A stretch of 64,000 nucleotides of DNA from Aureimonas ureilytica DSM 18598 = NBRC 106430 (GTDB lineage: Bacteria > Pseudomonadota > Alphaproteobacteria > Rhizobiales > Rhizobiaceae), in NCBI RefSeq assembly GCF_000382705.1, contig NZ_ARQE01000008.1, positions 190,625-254,624 on the forward strand, in the 5' to 3' direction. Below the pieces are notes generated by a model. It was not told the origin of the DNA and did not search any database. It worked only from the letters and a program-made list of their open reading frames with translations. Below, one piece after another: positions 36,401-44,725 of the stretch. A program made the position numbers and the translations under genes. How positions within the stretch are numbered: the first letter of the stretch is position 1; each line of letters starts with the position of its first letter.

Positions 36401-37718
36401 TCTGGGGCCCAGCTTCGAATCCGCCCGCCTCGTGGTGATCCCGACGCGCTTTGCGGCCGGCATTCCGCACAAGGCCCATCACGCCGCCTCGCTCGGCGTG
36501 CCGATCGTGGCGACGGAGCTGATCCGCGGCCAGCTCGGCTGGGACAACGGGACGGACTGCCTTTCGGCCGACGACGGCAAGGGGTTTGCCACCGCCTGCG
36601 CCAGGCTCTACCGCGACGAGGCGCTGTGGACGACGCTGCGCGCCAACGCGCTCGCCCGCGTCGAGGCCGAATGCAGCCCCGAGGCCTTCCGCCGCTCGGT
36701 CGGCGGCCTTCTGAAGCTCGTCGGCCCCCAAGGGCCGAACGAGACCCCGCCGCCCCCGGTGCTGCGCGCCCCGGCCTCCGACGTCTCGGCCGAGCTGCCC
36801 TTCGCCTTCCCGGAGGCGAAGGCACCGACCGGCGGGCCGGTCGCGGCGCTTGTGCATCTCTTCTACGAGGATCAGGCCGCCTCGTTCCGCCGCTATCTGG
36901 AGAACCTGCCTGACGGTAGCGACCTCTTCCTCACCACCGATACGGACGAGAAGCGCGCCCAGATCGAGCGCGTCTTCGCGGGCTATCCGCGCGGCGCGGT
37001 GGAGGTGCGCATCGTGCCCAACCGGGGCCGCGACATCGCGCCCAAGCTCGTCGGGATGCGGGACGTTCACGCGCGCTACACGCGCGTCCTCCACCTTCAT
37101 TCCAAGGCGAGCCACCACGACACCAATCTGAAGCTCTGGCGGGCCTATCTCCTGGAAAGCCTTCTCGGCACGCCGGAGATCGTGGCGAACGCGCTCTATG
37201 CGCTGGACCACGAGCCCGGCGTCGGCATGGTGTTTCCGCAGCACTACGAATATATCCGCCGGCGTCTCGCCTGGGGGGACAACCTGCCGCTGGCGCTGGG
37301 CCTCGCCGAGCGGATGGGCTTTGCGATCCGCGACAACCGCGCGCTCGACTTCCCGTCCGGCTCCATGTTCTGGGCCCGCTCGGACGCGCTGCGCCCGCTT
37401 CTCGACCTCGACCTCCAATACGAGGATTTCGCCGAGGAAAGCGGCCAGAAGGATCACACGATCGCCCATGCGATCGAGCGGCTCTACGCCATGGTCTGCG
37501 AGAAGGCGGGCTATCGCTGGATGAAGACGGTTCGGCGCGAGCTGATGATCGACCCGCTCGCCACGGTCGCGCTCCAGTCGGAAGCCGAGTTCGAGCGCTT
37601 CGTCACCGAGAAGACCGTGCAGCTCACCGGCTTCCGCCCGATCCCGGTGACGCCCGAGCATTACAACTATGTCGGCCAAACCCCGCGCGCGCTCCAGGCC
37701 GCCGCGAACCGCGACTGA
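33468..37718 (+). CDS. Four-module methyltransferase/glycosyltransferase/RgpF-like protein
   Basis: This 1416-residue protein joins four modules. Residues ~30-220 form a class I methyltransferase of the type 24 group (FVELGTFTGNSYFGFCQAIE, then DILHIDGLHTYEAVRHDFET). Residues ~245-370 are coiled coil, followed by an Ala/Pro linker. About 450-705 is a GT2 domain (DVSILLVLYNQVELTFGCLR, LLDNGSSDDT, LLLNNDAQLTPGS, YYEETDYCLRLWEAG). About 714-1090 is GT4-like (VLFLGAMHDDNSPNTDSLLW is close to its donor domain start). About 1120-1390 is RgpF-like (NRGRDIAPKLVGMRD, LHLHSKASHH, SGSMFWARSDALRP). It should assemble several sugars in one complex. GGAG lies seven bases before the ATG, and a strong terminator follows. 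Confidence 0.88.
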   Translation: MVDNTATMDWDLADFGTEIDWEPHRLVGSEAWAGHIPFAFWLVKAVRPELFVELGTFTGNSYFGFCQAIEASNSPAQAFAVDTWAGDEHAGFYGNEIFEDVNRHNQSHYSAFSTLIRATFDEARPHFDNRRIDILHIDGLHTYEAVRHDFETWRDRVSDKGVVIFHDTNVRREDFGVWKLWSELSAIYPSFEFLHSNGLGVLGVGSDLPAPVAAFFRLAQDPATASAVRQRFSRRGELFYRRAEVLLNERIVADQRKAIDALQRTVTELADSLKAQADEFDRNATNLQRSTAKRERDIDERRHRIEMNLQEKEAALGAAKEEVRRLTYEIAATRDRAAVDVSAALNRTAVELAHLHDAYRRSTSWRVTAPMRKAIALLRRERGAAPAPAPAPAQRLAAPAASGESPKEGEPAGVSPSSDAMKRLLRQSMQERLSLFLSSNARLRLPRDEAPDVSILLVLYNQVELTFGCLRSIAECVETDGLKAEVILLDNGSSDDTARLLGRLDGATIIDAGENLHFLRGVNRAAGAARGRHILLLNNDAQLTPGSLASAVQSLDADPTIGAIGGRIILPDGTLQEAGSIVWSDGSCLGYLRGKAPDAPEAMFRRDVDYCSGAFLLTPRAVFEELGRLDEAYVPAYYEETDYCLRLWEAGLRVVFDPRIVILHYEFASSAKSADALDLQRRNHGTFRDRHEPWLDAQRAPGSNPHLARSARSRAPRVLFVDDRVPRPELGSGYPRANDMLAALAAEGAQVTFYPILPRPEEWDAIRRCIPAEVEVIRDGEESDFPAFLRERRGAFDAVLVSRPHNMQAVRRMLAAEPGLLDDAVLIYDAEALFSQREILRGEVLGQPMAKEEADRLLREELELVEGAKVILSVSEQERALFASHGVENVQLLGHMVEVEPTEASFQDRRDILFLGAMHDDNSPNTDSLLWFAREVLPELRRQLNEPALRLKVVGLVRAPSVSERDGRDFDLVGQVKDLGPSFESARLVVIPTRFAAGIPHKAHHAASLGVPIVATELIRGQLGWDNGTDCLSADDGKGFATACARLYRDEALWTTLRANALARVEAECSPEAFRRSVGGLLKLVGPQGPNETPPPPVLRAPASDVSAELPFAFPEAKAPTGGPVAALVHLFYEDQAASFRRYLENLPDGSDLFLTTDTDEKRAQIERVFAGYPRGAVEVRIVPNRGRDIAPKLVGMRDVHARYTRVLHLHSKASHHDTNLKLWRAYLLESLLGTPEIVANALYALDHEPGVGMVFPQHYEYIRRRLAWGDNLPLALGLAERMGFAIRDNRALDFPSGSMFWARSDALRPLLDLDLQYEDFAEESGQKDHTIAHAIERLYAMVCEKAGYRWMKTVRRELMIDPLATVALQSEAEFERFVTEKTVQLTGFRPIPVTPEHYNYVGQTPRALQAAANRD

Positions 37719-37782
37719 GCGAGGCGAAGCGGCTGGGCGATGCGTCCGGCCGGGTTGGATCGATGGCAGACGAGAGAGTCGA

Positions 37783-37816
37783 GGGGCCGGTGCGGGAGCG
37801 CATCGGCCCCTTTTTT
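37783..37816 (+). terminator. Rho-independent terminator of the giant glycosyltransferase gene
   Basis: GGGGCCGGTGCG (37783-37794) pairs with CGCATCGGCCCC (37799-37810) through 12 pairs with one G-U and a four-base loop, followed at once by six T. It lies 65 bp after the stop. Confidence 0.9.
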
Positions 37817-38053
37817 GGGTCCGATCCTCCGGGCACCCGAACCCGGCACACTGCTCTCAGGCGCAGACGCCGCTCATGGCGGGGGCGAGGTCATCGGCAC
37901 CGTCCGGTGCTCGTATAAGGTCGGCAAGATGTCGAGCAGTGCAAGGGGTCGATCCGTCAAAGCAGCCCATTCCCGGCCCTGAGACCCTGCATCCCTGAGC
38001 GCGGCTAGCCGGTGCCAACTCCAACGCCAACGCCATGAGCGCGCCACAAGACG

Positions 38054-38083
38054 AAAAGGGCCCCCGGAATGATCCGAGGGCCC
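38054..38083 (-). terminator. Rho-independent terminator of the S-layer-like gene
   Basis: On the minus strand GGGCCCTCGGA (38083-38073) pairs with TCCGGGGGCCC (38068-38058) with one wobble and a four-base loop, followed by TTTT. It lies about 60 bp after the stop. Confidence 0.85.
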
Positions 38084-38143
38084 AATTTCTGACTGGTAAG
38101 GTAGATTAGGAAGCTGAAAACTCGGCTTATCCTGCTCTAACTA

Positions 38144-41100
38144 TTAAGCGACATCAATGTAGCCGGTCGTGGCGCTATCGATGCCAAGCAGCTGAACACC
38201 GGCCAGCTTAACGAGCGAGTCCGTCGTAGCACCGTTGTGGAATACGAAGGAGTCATTTCCGTCAACGTACGCGACCGCACTATTAGCAGCGGTGATCACG
38301 TTCTGAGCAATGGTCGCCTTCTGAGCAGCAGTAAGAGCTGCAGCGGAAGTACCCGAGAAGGCAAGCAGGCCGTTGCTGACGGAGTATGTCAGTTCAGCGG
38401 TTGTATAGCCAGCAACTGCAGTCGATGCAACGTCCGCGTTCTTCTGCGCATTACCGTCGAAGTCCAGCTGGAACGCCTGCTTCGTCCCCGTCGTGGCCGA
38501 GACAACCGCACCGTTGATGGTATCGAAGTCAGCCAGGGTGGAGTGCCCTTCCTGCACACGGACGATCGTGTTGACGGCAGTGTCGGCGTTTGCCGTGCTG
38601 TCGCCAATGATCGTGATGGTGTCCTTGCCAGCGCCGGCGTTGATCGTGACATTTCCGGTTGTGATGGTCGTACCGTCAATCGTCACAGTGATCGTATCGG
38701 CGCCCGCGCCGGTATTGATCACATGATTAGCGGTGGTCGTCCCAGCAGCCAGCAACGTGACAGTGTCAGCGCCACTACCCGTGATGATCGTCTGCGCCTG
38801 CGTTGTTGCAGCCGAAGCGTTCAGTGAAACGTTTGCTGCACCGGTGAAGGTCGTGAGATCAACGGTGTTAACTTGAGCATTCGTAGAGTCGCCGAGCGTC
38901 AGCTTAAGGCCACCGGTTGCGAAGTTTGTATTAGTGAAGCCACCTGAGGTAATCGAGATGGCTTTGTTGGCAACGGTGTACGAAATTTCTTCGATGCCCG
39001 TGAGGAACTGGAAGTTGTTATCCGTAAGCGTCAGACTAGCCGCGTCGGTAAGCGTCAGCTTGTCCGTACCGGCGCCACCATCGATCTTGATCGATCCGTT
39101 TGCTGCAGACGTGTTATTGATGGCAGCAGCAGTGGACGTGATGTTGTCGTTGCCTGCGCCAGCGTTGTAAGTTGCGAAGTCACCCGTGGTACCGGAGATC
39201 GCTGCCGAAGTCGTGATCGTGTCGGCATTTGCCGTCGTGTTGATCACCGAGCCCTTAACGACGTTGCCCAGCACGTTCAGGTTAGCAGTACCGGTCTGCG
39301 TCGAGTTGATCGTGACGGCCTTCGTGATGTTCGCCGTGTTGACAGTCAGGTCGTACTCGCCGGAGACGTTGATAGTGGTGAGGTCACCAGCAGCAGCGAA
39401 CGCGAGGTCGTTACCAGCACCCGATGCGCCACCCTTGAGACCGCTGGACGAAACAACATTGATTGTCTCGAAACCCGTGACCGTTGCACCGGTGACGTCG
39501 ATCGGAGTCGCGACCGTTGCTGCCGAGGCAGGAGCAAGCGTGAGGCCAAGTACGTCCGCGGTACCAGTCGCCGTCGTCAGAGCAAAGGTATTGGTCGCGT
39601 TGCTCGTCAGAACCTTGACGTTAGCTGCCTGAGCAGCCGTGAGCTTTGTAAGGCCCGCGTCAGCGCCAGTGACTTCAACGGAGGTGATGCCAGCGAGAAG
39701 CGAGACATCAAGGTCTGTTGTCCCAGCGTTACGCAGGACTTCGAAGCCGGTGTAGAGCGCGGCTTCTGCAGCAGTATCAACATCGGCACCGGCTGCGACA
39801 ACGAGCGTGTCAGAACCTGCACCAGCGTTGATGATGCCTGCCGTAGTGGATGTAAGGGCAGCAGTGGTAATAACGTCGTTGCCCTGGCCACCCTTGAAGG
39901 AGGTGATGCCGGCATTGAGGGTAGCGGTGAGGCCACCTGCCGTCAGGCCGGAAGCATCAACGGTACGAACATTAGCAGTGAGAGCTCCAACGTTAACACT
40001 GGTGGCCGCACCGGCGACGTTAAGCGTCGCGAGGTTCGTTGCGGTCAGCGTGCCCGTGGTGAGGTTCGTCGCTGCATTGATGGTTGCAGTCGTCGAAGAA
40101 GCAGCGAGCTCAAGGCTTGTGAGCGTGTTGGCGGCACCCGTAGAGTTAACCGTCGTCGAAGTCACGCCGGTGCCAGAAAGAACAACCGCACCCCCGGTCG
40201 TTCCGTCGGAAACGTTGAGGGTCGCAGCGGTGGCAGCTGTTGCGTAACCAGCGTTGAAGGCGCCGTTGGCAGCAGTACCGTTGCCAATGATGCCAGCCGA
40301 TGCACCCGAAGCGAGGTTGGTTACGGTTACAGTCGATGTGGAACGATCAGCGTTGACATTGGTCAGACCTGCGATGGTCGACGCATCCAACGAATTCGTG
40401 TTACCAGAAACGTTACGGATGTTGAGAACTTCAACACCGGAAATCGTCGCAGGAGCGAAGGTCGTACCCGCATTGCCACCCGTTACGGTAACGTTCAGGG
40501 TGTCAATGCCCGCTCCACCAGAAATCTGATCCGCAGCTGACAGCGTAGAAGTGCTGTCAACCGTTACACCGCCCGAGGCGTAAACCAGAGAAGCGTTGAT
40601 TACATCCGCATTCGCCGTGCCGACAACAGTGTCCGCGCCAGCAGTGAGCGTGAAGGTGGTGCCGGCGTTCGGAGCCGTACCGGTGTTCGAGAAAGGACCC
40701 GTGATGGTCGTCCCGTTCGACAGCGTGCCAATGCGGGCTTCAAACTGGCCGAACTGAACGAAGTGCTGGTAGCCGTTCTTGAACGTGCCCGCTGCAACAG
40801 CGTCTGCAACGTCTTTGTAGTCAGCCAGGTACTTGGCGTTGTTGAAGTCGTCCGCACCGCCATTGTTGTTCAGGTCGATCGCGCCCTTCTCGGTCGCGTT
40901 CGCGAAGCGGCCTTCGGCCGAGCCGAAGTTGATGAAATGCGTCAGCGGGTTGATGCCGGCCTTCGCCACGTCCGGGTACTGGCCGAGGTAGAACGAGGTG
41001 TTGAAGAAGGCGTTCGGGTTGCGGCCCTCGAAACGGCCGTTCAGCTGGTAGTGCTGCGCGCCGCTCGTGAAGACGCCACGGGAGATCGCGGCAGCGACGT

Positions 41101-41152
41101 CCGGGTTCTGCGAAAGGTAGAAGCTTTCGTCAAAGCTGATGGTGTTCGACAT
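38144..41152 (-). CDS. S-layer/RTX-like surface protein, probable type I secretion substrate
   Basis: This 1002-residue protein has no Sec signal. Three ~40-residue repeats open it (residues ~6-45, 48-85, 102-142), with the pattern F-xx-xxYLxxxPDVAxA then HxxxxGxxEGR, as in FDESFYLSQNPDVAAAISRG. The rest is a long Thr/Ala/Gly/Asn beta-rich region with scattered calcium-type turns (GGAGIDTLNV, GGQGNDVIT, GAGSDTLVV, GSGADTVTL). This design, Asn/Thr-rich and nearly Cys-free, fits S-layer proteins of alphaproteobacteria exported by type I systems. Codon and base composition are less GC-rich than neighbours, as for a highly expressed surface protein. The start has GGAG seven bases upstream. A type I ABC/HlyD pair lies 3.6 kb away. 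Confidence 0.82.
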   Translation of the reverse strand: MSNTISFDESFYLSQNPDVAAAISRGVFTSGAQHYQLNGRFEGRNPNAFFNTSFYLGQYPDVAKAGINPLTHFINFGSAEGRFANATEKGAIDLNNNGGADDFNNAKYLADYKDVADAVAAGTFKNGYQHFVQFGQFEARIGTLSNGTTITGPFSNTGTAPNAGTTFTLTAGADTVVGTANADVINASLVYASGGVTVDSTSTLSAADQISGGAGIDTLNVTVTGGNAGTTFAPATISGVEVLNIRNVSGNTNSLDASTIAGLTNVNADRSTSTVTVTNLASGASAGIIGNGTAANGAFNAGYATAATAATLNVSDGTTGGAVVLSGTGVTSTTVNSTGAANTLTSLELAASSTTATINAATNLTTGTLTATNLATLNVAGAATSVNVGALTANVRTVDASGLTAGGLTATLNAGITSFKGGQGNDVITTAALTSTTAGIINAGAGSDTLVVAAGADVDTAAEAALYTGFEVLRNAGTTDLDVSLLAGITSVEVTGADAGLTKLTAAQAANVKVLTSNATNTFALTTATGTADVLGLTLAPASAATVATPIDVTGATVTGFETINVVSSSGLKGGASGAGNDLAFAAAGDLTTINVSGEYDLTVNTANITKAVTINSTQTGTANLNVLGNVVKGSVINTTANADTITTSAAISGTTGDFATYNAGAGNDNITSTAAAINNTSAANGSIKIDGGAGTDKLTLTDAASLTLTDNNFQFLTGIEEISYTVANKAISITSGGFTNTNFATGGLKLTLGDSTNAQVNTVDLTTFTGAANVSLNASAATTQAQTIITGSGADTVTLLAAGTTTANHVINTGAGADTITVTIDGTTITTGNVTINAGAGKDTITIIGDSTANADTAVNTIVRVQEGHSTLADFDTINGAVVSATTGTKQAFQLDFDGNAQKNADVASTAVAGYTTAELTYSVSNGLLAFSGTSAAALTAAQKATIAQNVITAANSAVAYVDGNDSFVFHNGATTDSLVKLAGVQLLGIDSATTGYIDVA

Positions 41153-41677
41153 GAGGAGTCTCCGTTGTCGTAGGTCGGGACCGGCGCCGGCCCCGCTGGC
41201 ATCGCGATTATCTCGGCCGCCATGTCACCGCTCCGCGCCTTGGGATCGAGCGGTGACAAAGAGTCCGCGCCTCGGGGAGGCGTGCACACGTGAAACTGGT
41301 TTTCGGATGGGCTCCCCGGCGGCCCCCACCGCCCTCGTTCTCAACTCGTCGGCAGGGATACAGCAATCACTGTAGTCCTGCAAGCGTCCCGACCGGGTGA
41401 GGTCTGCGTCGCGACACGGCGTGATGTAAAAGACGCATTTTAGAGGACTAGGCCAGAGGCTAAATTTTCAGCGCGTCAGTTTCGCGCAAGCCTGTGCGCG
41501 TCCCGCCTCATCGAGGGCCGGAATCAGGGTGTTTTCGCGAAACTGGGTCCTGTCCGGCGCAAGCCTGGGGGCTCGCGGGCACGTGCGGCCCTGGCCTTGC
41601 GACCGCGCCAAAACAGGTTCGCCGGCGCGAGGCCGGCGAATCGTCGTTGTTTTGCTGTCGAAGGATTTCGTCTCGGC
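41153..41677. other. 525-bp leader and promoter region of the S-layer-like gene
   Basis: The stretch separates the S-layer-like gene from the 727-residue gene upstream on the same strand. AT-rich DNA near 41420-41470 may hold the promoter: on the minus strand TTTAGC and TAAAAT sit 16 bases apart near 41441-41468, a weak match that would give a long leader. No riboswitch or small gene can be recognised. A terminator for the upstream gene lies at 41618-41640. Confidence 0.4.
41618..41640 (-). terminator. Terminator of the 727-residue protein gene
   Basis: TTCGCCGGC and GCCGGCGAA form a perfect nine-pair stem with a five-base loop. On the minus strand CCTGTTTTGG follows, so the T tract is short. 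It lies 38 bp after the stop. Confidence 0.65.
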
Positions 41678-43861
41678 TCAGGCCGCCGAAGCGCGCCCTT
41701 CGTAGAGATGCGTCAGGAGCGTCGTGTCGGCGAGCACACCCACGAGGCGAACCATGCCGATCTCGCCATCGCCGAGCACGAGGTCCGTCCCCTCGGCATG
41801 CGCCTTGGCGGACATGGCGTCTCCGACCTTCGGGTCGAAGGCGAGATAATCCTCGCCGAGCACGAAGCCGTTCACCACCAGCACCGTGCCGGCCTTGTAC
41901 ACCACCGTCTCGTGATGCCCGGCCTGCAGCGACACCGCGCTGCCATCGGGGTGGATCGTGGTGACGAGACCGCTTTTGCCGCCACTCGTTGCGCCGGCGT
42001 CGGTTTTCGCGTCCGTCTTCGCGCCGCTCGCACCGTCCGCCTTCGCCGCGTCCGGCGTGCCGCCGGTCGCCGTCGCGTCGGTCTTCACGGGATCGGCCTT
42101 GGTGAGATCGGGCCTGGTCGGATCGCTCTTGCCGGGATCGATCTTGCCGGCGTCCGGCCGGACGAGATCGTCCTTGCCGAGATCGAGTTTCGCGCTGTCC
42201 GCCTTGCCGCTCTCGGCCGTCCCGGCGGTGCCCTTCGCGCTGTCGCCGCCGAGAACGAGGCCGGTGAGGCCCGTCTTCGCCGCATCGCCCTTGACGGAGG
42301 CGCCGGTGCCGAGATCGGCGAGGAGGCTCGTGCCAGTGAGCGCGGCGGAGCCCTTGCCCGTCGCCTTGTCCAGCGCGGACGCCGCGTCCGAGATGAGAAA
42401 GGCGGGGTTCGTGCCGTCCTTCGACGTGCCGTTCGGCGACAGGATCGACGAGAGGGCGCCGCCGAGATCGGCGGACGAGCCGTGCTTCACGAGCTGCGCG
42501 ACGACCCAGCCGATATCCAGCGCGGCGGCGTCCTTCGCCGGCTCCGCCTTGGCGGGGCTCGGCTGCGGGGCCGGGCTGGGCGCGGGCGGGGGTGCCGGGG
42601 ATGCAGCGGCGGTGGCGCTCGGAGCCTGCACGGTTCCGGTGGCCGGGCCGGACACGGGGCCGGCGCTTTCGCTCGGCGTCGGGGCGGGGCGGGCGGCCTC
42701 CTGCGCGCTCGCGCTCAAGCTCTGCGCGGGGCTCGGCTGCGTCGGCGCGCTCGGGCGATGCGCGTCCGGCGCGGCGAAGACGAAATGCTCGACGAACCCG
42801 TCCGGCGCGCTCTTCACGCTGACCGGCGCGCCGATCGGCGTGAGACTGGCGACCGCGAGATGCGGCGTCGCGACGCCGCCGGCGTCCACCGGCGTCGCAA
42901 CGGCGCTCGTGGCGATCGTCGCCATGGCGCCGCCCTCGGCCTCGGCCGGCAGGGCTTTGGCATGGGCGGGCTCGGCGCTCGCGAAGGCCGACAGGAGCGA
43001 GGCGAAATCCTTGGCAAGGCCCGCGCCCGGCTCCATCGCCGGATGCTCGCCCTCGCCGGTGAAGCTGCGGGCGAGTTCGGCCGCGAGAATGCCGGCGGCG
43101 AGCGTTACGCTGGCGCCGACGCCCGGCACTTCGGCCAGGAACCCGCCATGCGCCGACAGGGCGCCAAGGCCCGTCGCGGCCATCGCCATCGGACCGGGAC
43201 CCGCCGTCGCGCCCATCGCGGGCGCGGAGCCCGGCGCGTCCTTGGCCGAGCGCCGATGCAGCGCGCCATCCGCGCCGTCAGGATGCGAGGCCTCGTCGCC
43301 GGCGGCATCCGCCGTGTCGCCGCCTGACGCAGACGCGTCGTGCGCGGAGCCCGTCGTCACGACCCAGTCGCTCGCATGCGCGCCCTCATGGGCGCCGTCC
43401 AGCGTCGCGGCCTCGGCCTTGTTGTGCTCCAGAAGGTCGATCAGCATCAGCGCCGCCGCCACGAAGGCGGTCAGGAAGGCGCTCGGATGAAGGACGACAT
43501 TGGACGAGCGGCGCACCTGCGCGCTCAAGGCGAGCGGGGCTTCCTCCAGCATCCGGTCGGACACTTCGCGGAAGCTCGGCCCGACATAGGTGCCGCCGGT
43601 GACGCAGTTGATGACGTGAATTTCGCTGTCGATGCGCGCGATATGGACGACGACATTGTCCGTCCCCGCCTGCGCATAGACGAACCAGGGATCGCCTTCG
43701 TCCGTGACCCCGGCCTCGGTCTCGACCTCCAGCCCGGCGGCGCAGAGACGATCGCGCACGCGGTAGAGCTCGGCCAGATCCTGATTCTGCCACGGCGTCT
43801 TGGCCGGAAGCGGCGGGGTGTTCGGCTGGCGACGCCCGAAGGAAAGAATGGTAGCCGTCAC
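41678..43861 (-). CDS. Large low-complexity protein of unknown function beside the S-layer locus
   Basis: This 727-residue protein starts at GTG. Residues 1-110 form a compact domain (QDLAELYRVRDRLCAAGLEV, VVVHIARIDSEIHVINCVTG). A likely membrane helix lies at 126-143 (AFLTAFVAAALMLIDLL). A very long Ala/Pro/Gly/Lys/Asp region follows, with Lys-Asp-Pro-like repeats near 565-640 (KIDPGKSDPTRPDLTKADPV). The last ~85 residues form another folded domain (SAVSLQAGHHETVVYKAGTV, then VNGFVLGEDYLAFDPKVGDA). This layout suggests an envelope-spanning protein. It lies 66 bp downstream of an XRE regulator on the same strand and between the S-layer-like and type I secretion genes. I do not recognise the family. 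Confidence 0.65.
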   Translation of the reverse strand: MTATILSFGRRQPNTPPLPAKTPWQNQDLAELYRVRDRLCAAGLEVETEAGVTDEGDPWFVYAQAGTDNVVVHIARIDSEIHVINCVTGGTYVGPSFREVSDRMLEEAPLALSAQVRRSSNVVLHPSAFLTAFVAAALMLIDLLEHNKAEAATLDGAHEGAHASDWVVTTGSAHDASASGGDTADAAGDEASHPDGADGALHRRSAKDAPGSAPAMGATAGPGPMAMAATGLGALSAHGGFLAEVPGVGASVTLAAGILAAELARSFTGEGEHPAMEPGAGLAKDFASLLSAFASAEPAHAKALPAEAEGGAMATIATSAVATPVDAGGVATPHLAVASLTPIGAPVSVKSAPDGFVEHFVFAAPDAHRPSAPTQPSPAQSLSASAQEAARPAPTPSESAGPVSGPATGTVQAPSATAAASPAPPPAPSPAPQPSPAKAEPAKDAAALDIGWVVAQLVKHGSSADLGGALSSILSPNGTSKDGTNPAFLISDAASALDKATGKGSAALTGTSLLADLGTGASVKGDAAKTGLTGLVLGGDSAKGTAGTAESGKADSAKLDLGKDDLVRPDAGKIDPGKSDPTRPDLTKADPVKTDATATGGTPDAAKADGASGAKTDAKTDAGATSGGKSGLVTTIHPDGSAVSLQAGHHETVVYKAGTVLVVNGFVLGEDYLAFDPKVGDAMSAKAHAEGTDLVLGDGEIGMVRLVGVLADTTLLTHLYEGRASAA

Positions 43862-43927
43862 GATCGGGTCCGATCCTCTACGCCTGGAGAAAAGCGCCTG
43901 ATGGCGCGGAGGCGAGGGTCGGATGCC

Positions 43928-44236
43928 TCACGCCTGCGGCTCTTCGCCGAAAAGGATTTGATAGGTGGTGGGCTCGTAATAGGCCATGATCGAGCGCACG
44001 AACTCGCGTGGCTTCATGGCAAGGGCGTCGGCCCAGACGCTGTAGCGCTCGGCCGGGATGCGACCGCGACCCGCCTCGATCTGCGAGACGAAGGTGTAGT
44101 AGCCGACCTCCACCCGCTCGGCGAGTTCGCGCTGCGACAGACCCGCCGCCTCGCGGCGCTGCCGAAGCCAGGCGCCCCCTTCCTTGCGGAGACGCTGGCG
44201 CGCCATATCCTCAGCCAGAACAGTCTGCGTCGCCAT
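43928..44236 (-). CDS. XRE-family helix-turn-helix regulator
   Basis: The 102-residue protein has a Cro/C1-type helix-turn-helix (WLRQRREAAGLSQRELAERV, then GYYTFVSQIEAGRGRIPAER) followed by a short helical tail. I use ATG 44236, seven bases after an AAGGG site; a GTG one codon upstream is possible. It precedes the 727-residue gene with a 66-bp gap and probably shares its transcript. It may regulate the S-layer and secretion locus, but no operator was identified. Confidence 0.8.
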   Translation of the reverse strand: MATQTVLAEDMARQRLRKEGGAWLRQRREAAGLSQRELAERVEVGYYTFVSQIEAGRGRIPAERYSVWADALAMKPREFVRSIMAYYEPTTYQILFGEEPQA

Positions 44237-44401
44237 CACTCAACCCTTACGCGCCCGGCCCGCAGCCGGCCGCCGAAGCGGTTCGCTTTTTCGAGAACAC
44301 CGCTCGAGCGGTTCAGCAAGCACTTTACGCCAAGTCCGGCCGGATTTCCAGTCGAGACGTGTCGCAGCGACGCGCGCGCGCATTTGGGGCAAGGAAGGCA
44401 A

Positions 44402-44431
44402 GCCGGAGCCCCGATCGTTCGGGGCTCCGGC
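44402..44431 (-). terminator. Terminator-like hairpin downstream of the type I secretion operon
   Basis: GCCGGAGCCCCGA and its exact complement form a 13-pair stem with a four-base loop, nine bases after the stop of the 87-residue gene. A T-poor tail (TTGCCTTCCTTGCC on the minus strand) follows, so it may act by transcript protection or weak termination. Confidence 0.6.
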
Positions 44432-44439
44432 GAAGCGCC

Positions 44440-44703
44440 TTACTGCGCGCGGTCGGAAACCGGGCGCGTTTCCATGTGGTCGGCGAGGCTGCGCAGGAGC
44501 TTGACGCCGGCGTCGCGGCCGACCGTCATCTCCACCAGCTCGGCATAGGCGGTGGACGCCGCGCTCAGCACCTCGGTGAACGGAGCCTGCGTGGCGCCGA
44601 CCTCGACGGCCTTCTGCAGGTAGGGCACGAAGACCTCCTGCGTCAGGCGCATGACCCGCTCCTTGTTTTCGGGAGGAAGCGTGAAATTGCCGGATTCGCT
44701 CAT
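44440..44703 (-). CDS. Small helical protein in the type I secretion operon
   Basis: This 87-residue protein reads as helical (MRLTQEVFVPYLQKAVEVGA, VLSAASTAYAELVEMTVGRD). It has no signal peptide or membrane helix. GGAGA seven bases before the ATG supports the start. It lies 22 bp after the membrane fusion protein gene in the same operon, which suggests a role in type I secretion, such as a chaperone for the substrate. I do not recognise the family. Confidence 0.7.
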   Translation of the reverse strand: MSESGNFTLPPENKERVMRLTQEVFVPYLQKAVEVGATQAPFTEVLSAASTAYAELVEMTVGRDAGVKLLRSLADHMETRPVSDRAQ

Positions 44704-44725
44704 CGTGAAGTCTCCAATGTCTGTC

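Larger units (their letters stand above)
37719..38143. other. Convergent intergenic region with two terminators
   Basis: This 425-bp stretch lies between the convergent giant glycosyltransferase and S-layer-like genes. It contains a strong plus-strand terminator near 37783 and a minus-strand terminator near 38058, described separately. The ~240 bp between them shows no supported gene and no clear repeat. Confidence 0.6.

Noticed and set aside
33198..37679. 1493-residue minus-strand open frame
   Set aside because: It is antisense to the giant glycosyltransferase, whose domains and ribosome binding site are clear. High GC content leaves long open shadows.
41597..43327. 576-residue plus-strand open frame
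   Set aside because: Antisense to the low-complexity 727-residue protein; Arg/Gly/Ala-rich with no ribosome binding site.
41958..43490. 510-residue Ala/Ser/Pro-rich plus-strand frame
   Set aside because: Also antisense to the 727-residue gene, and its composition merely mirrors that repeat region.
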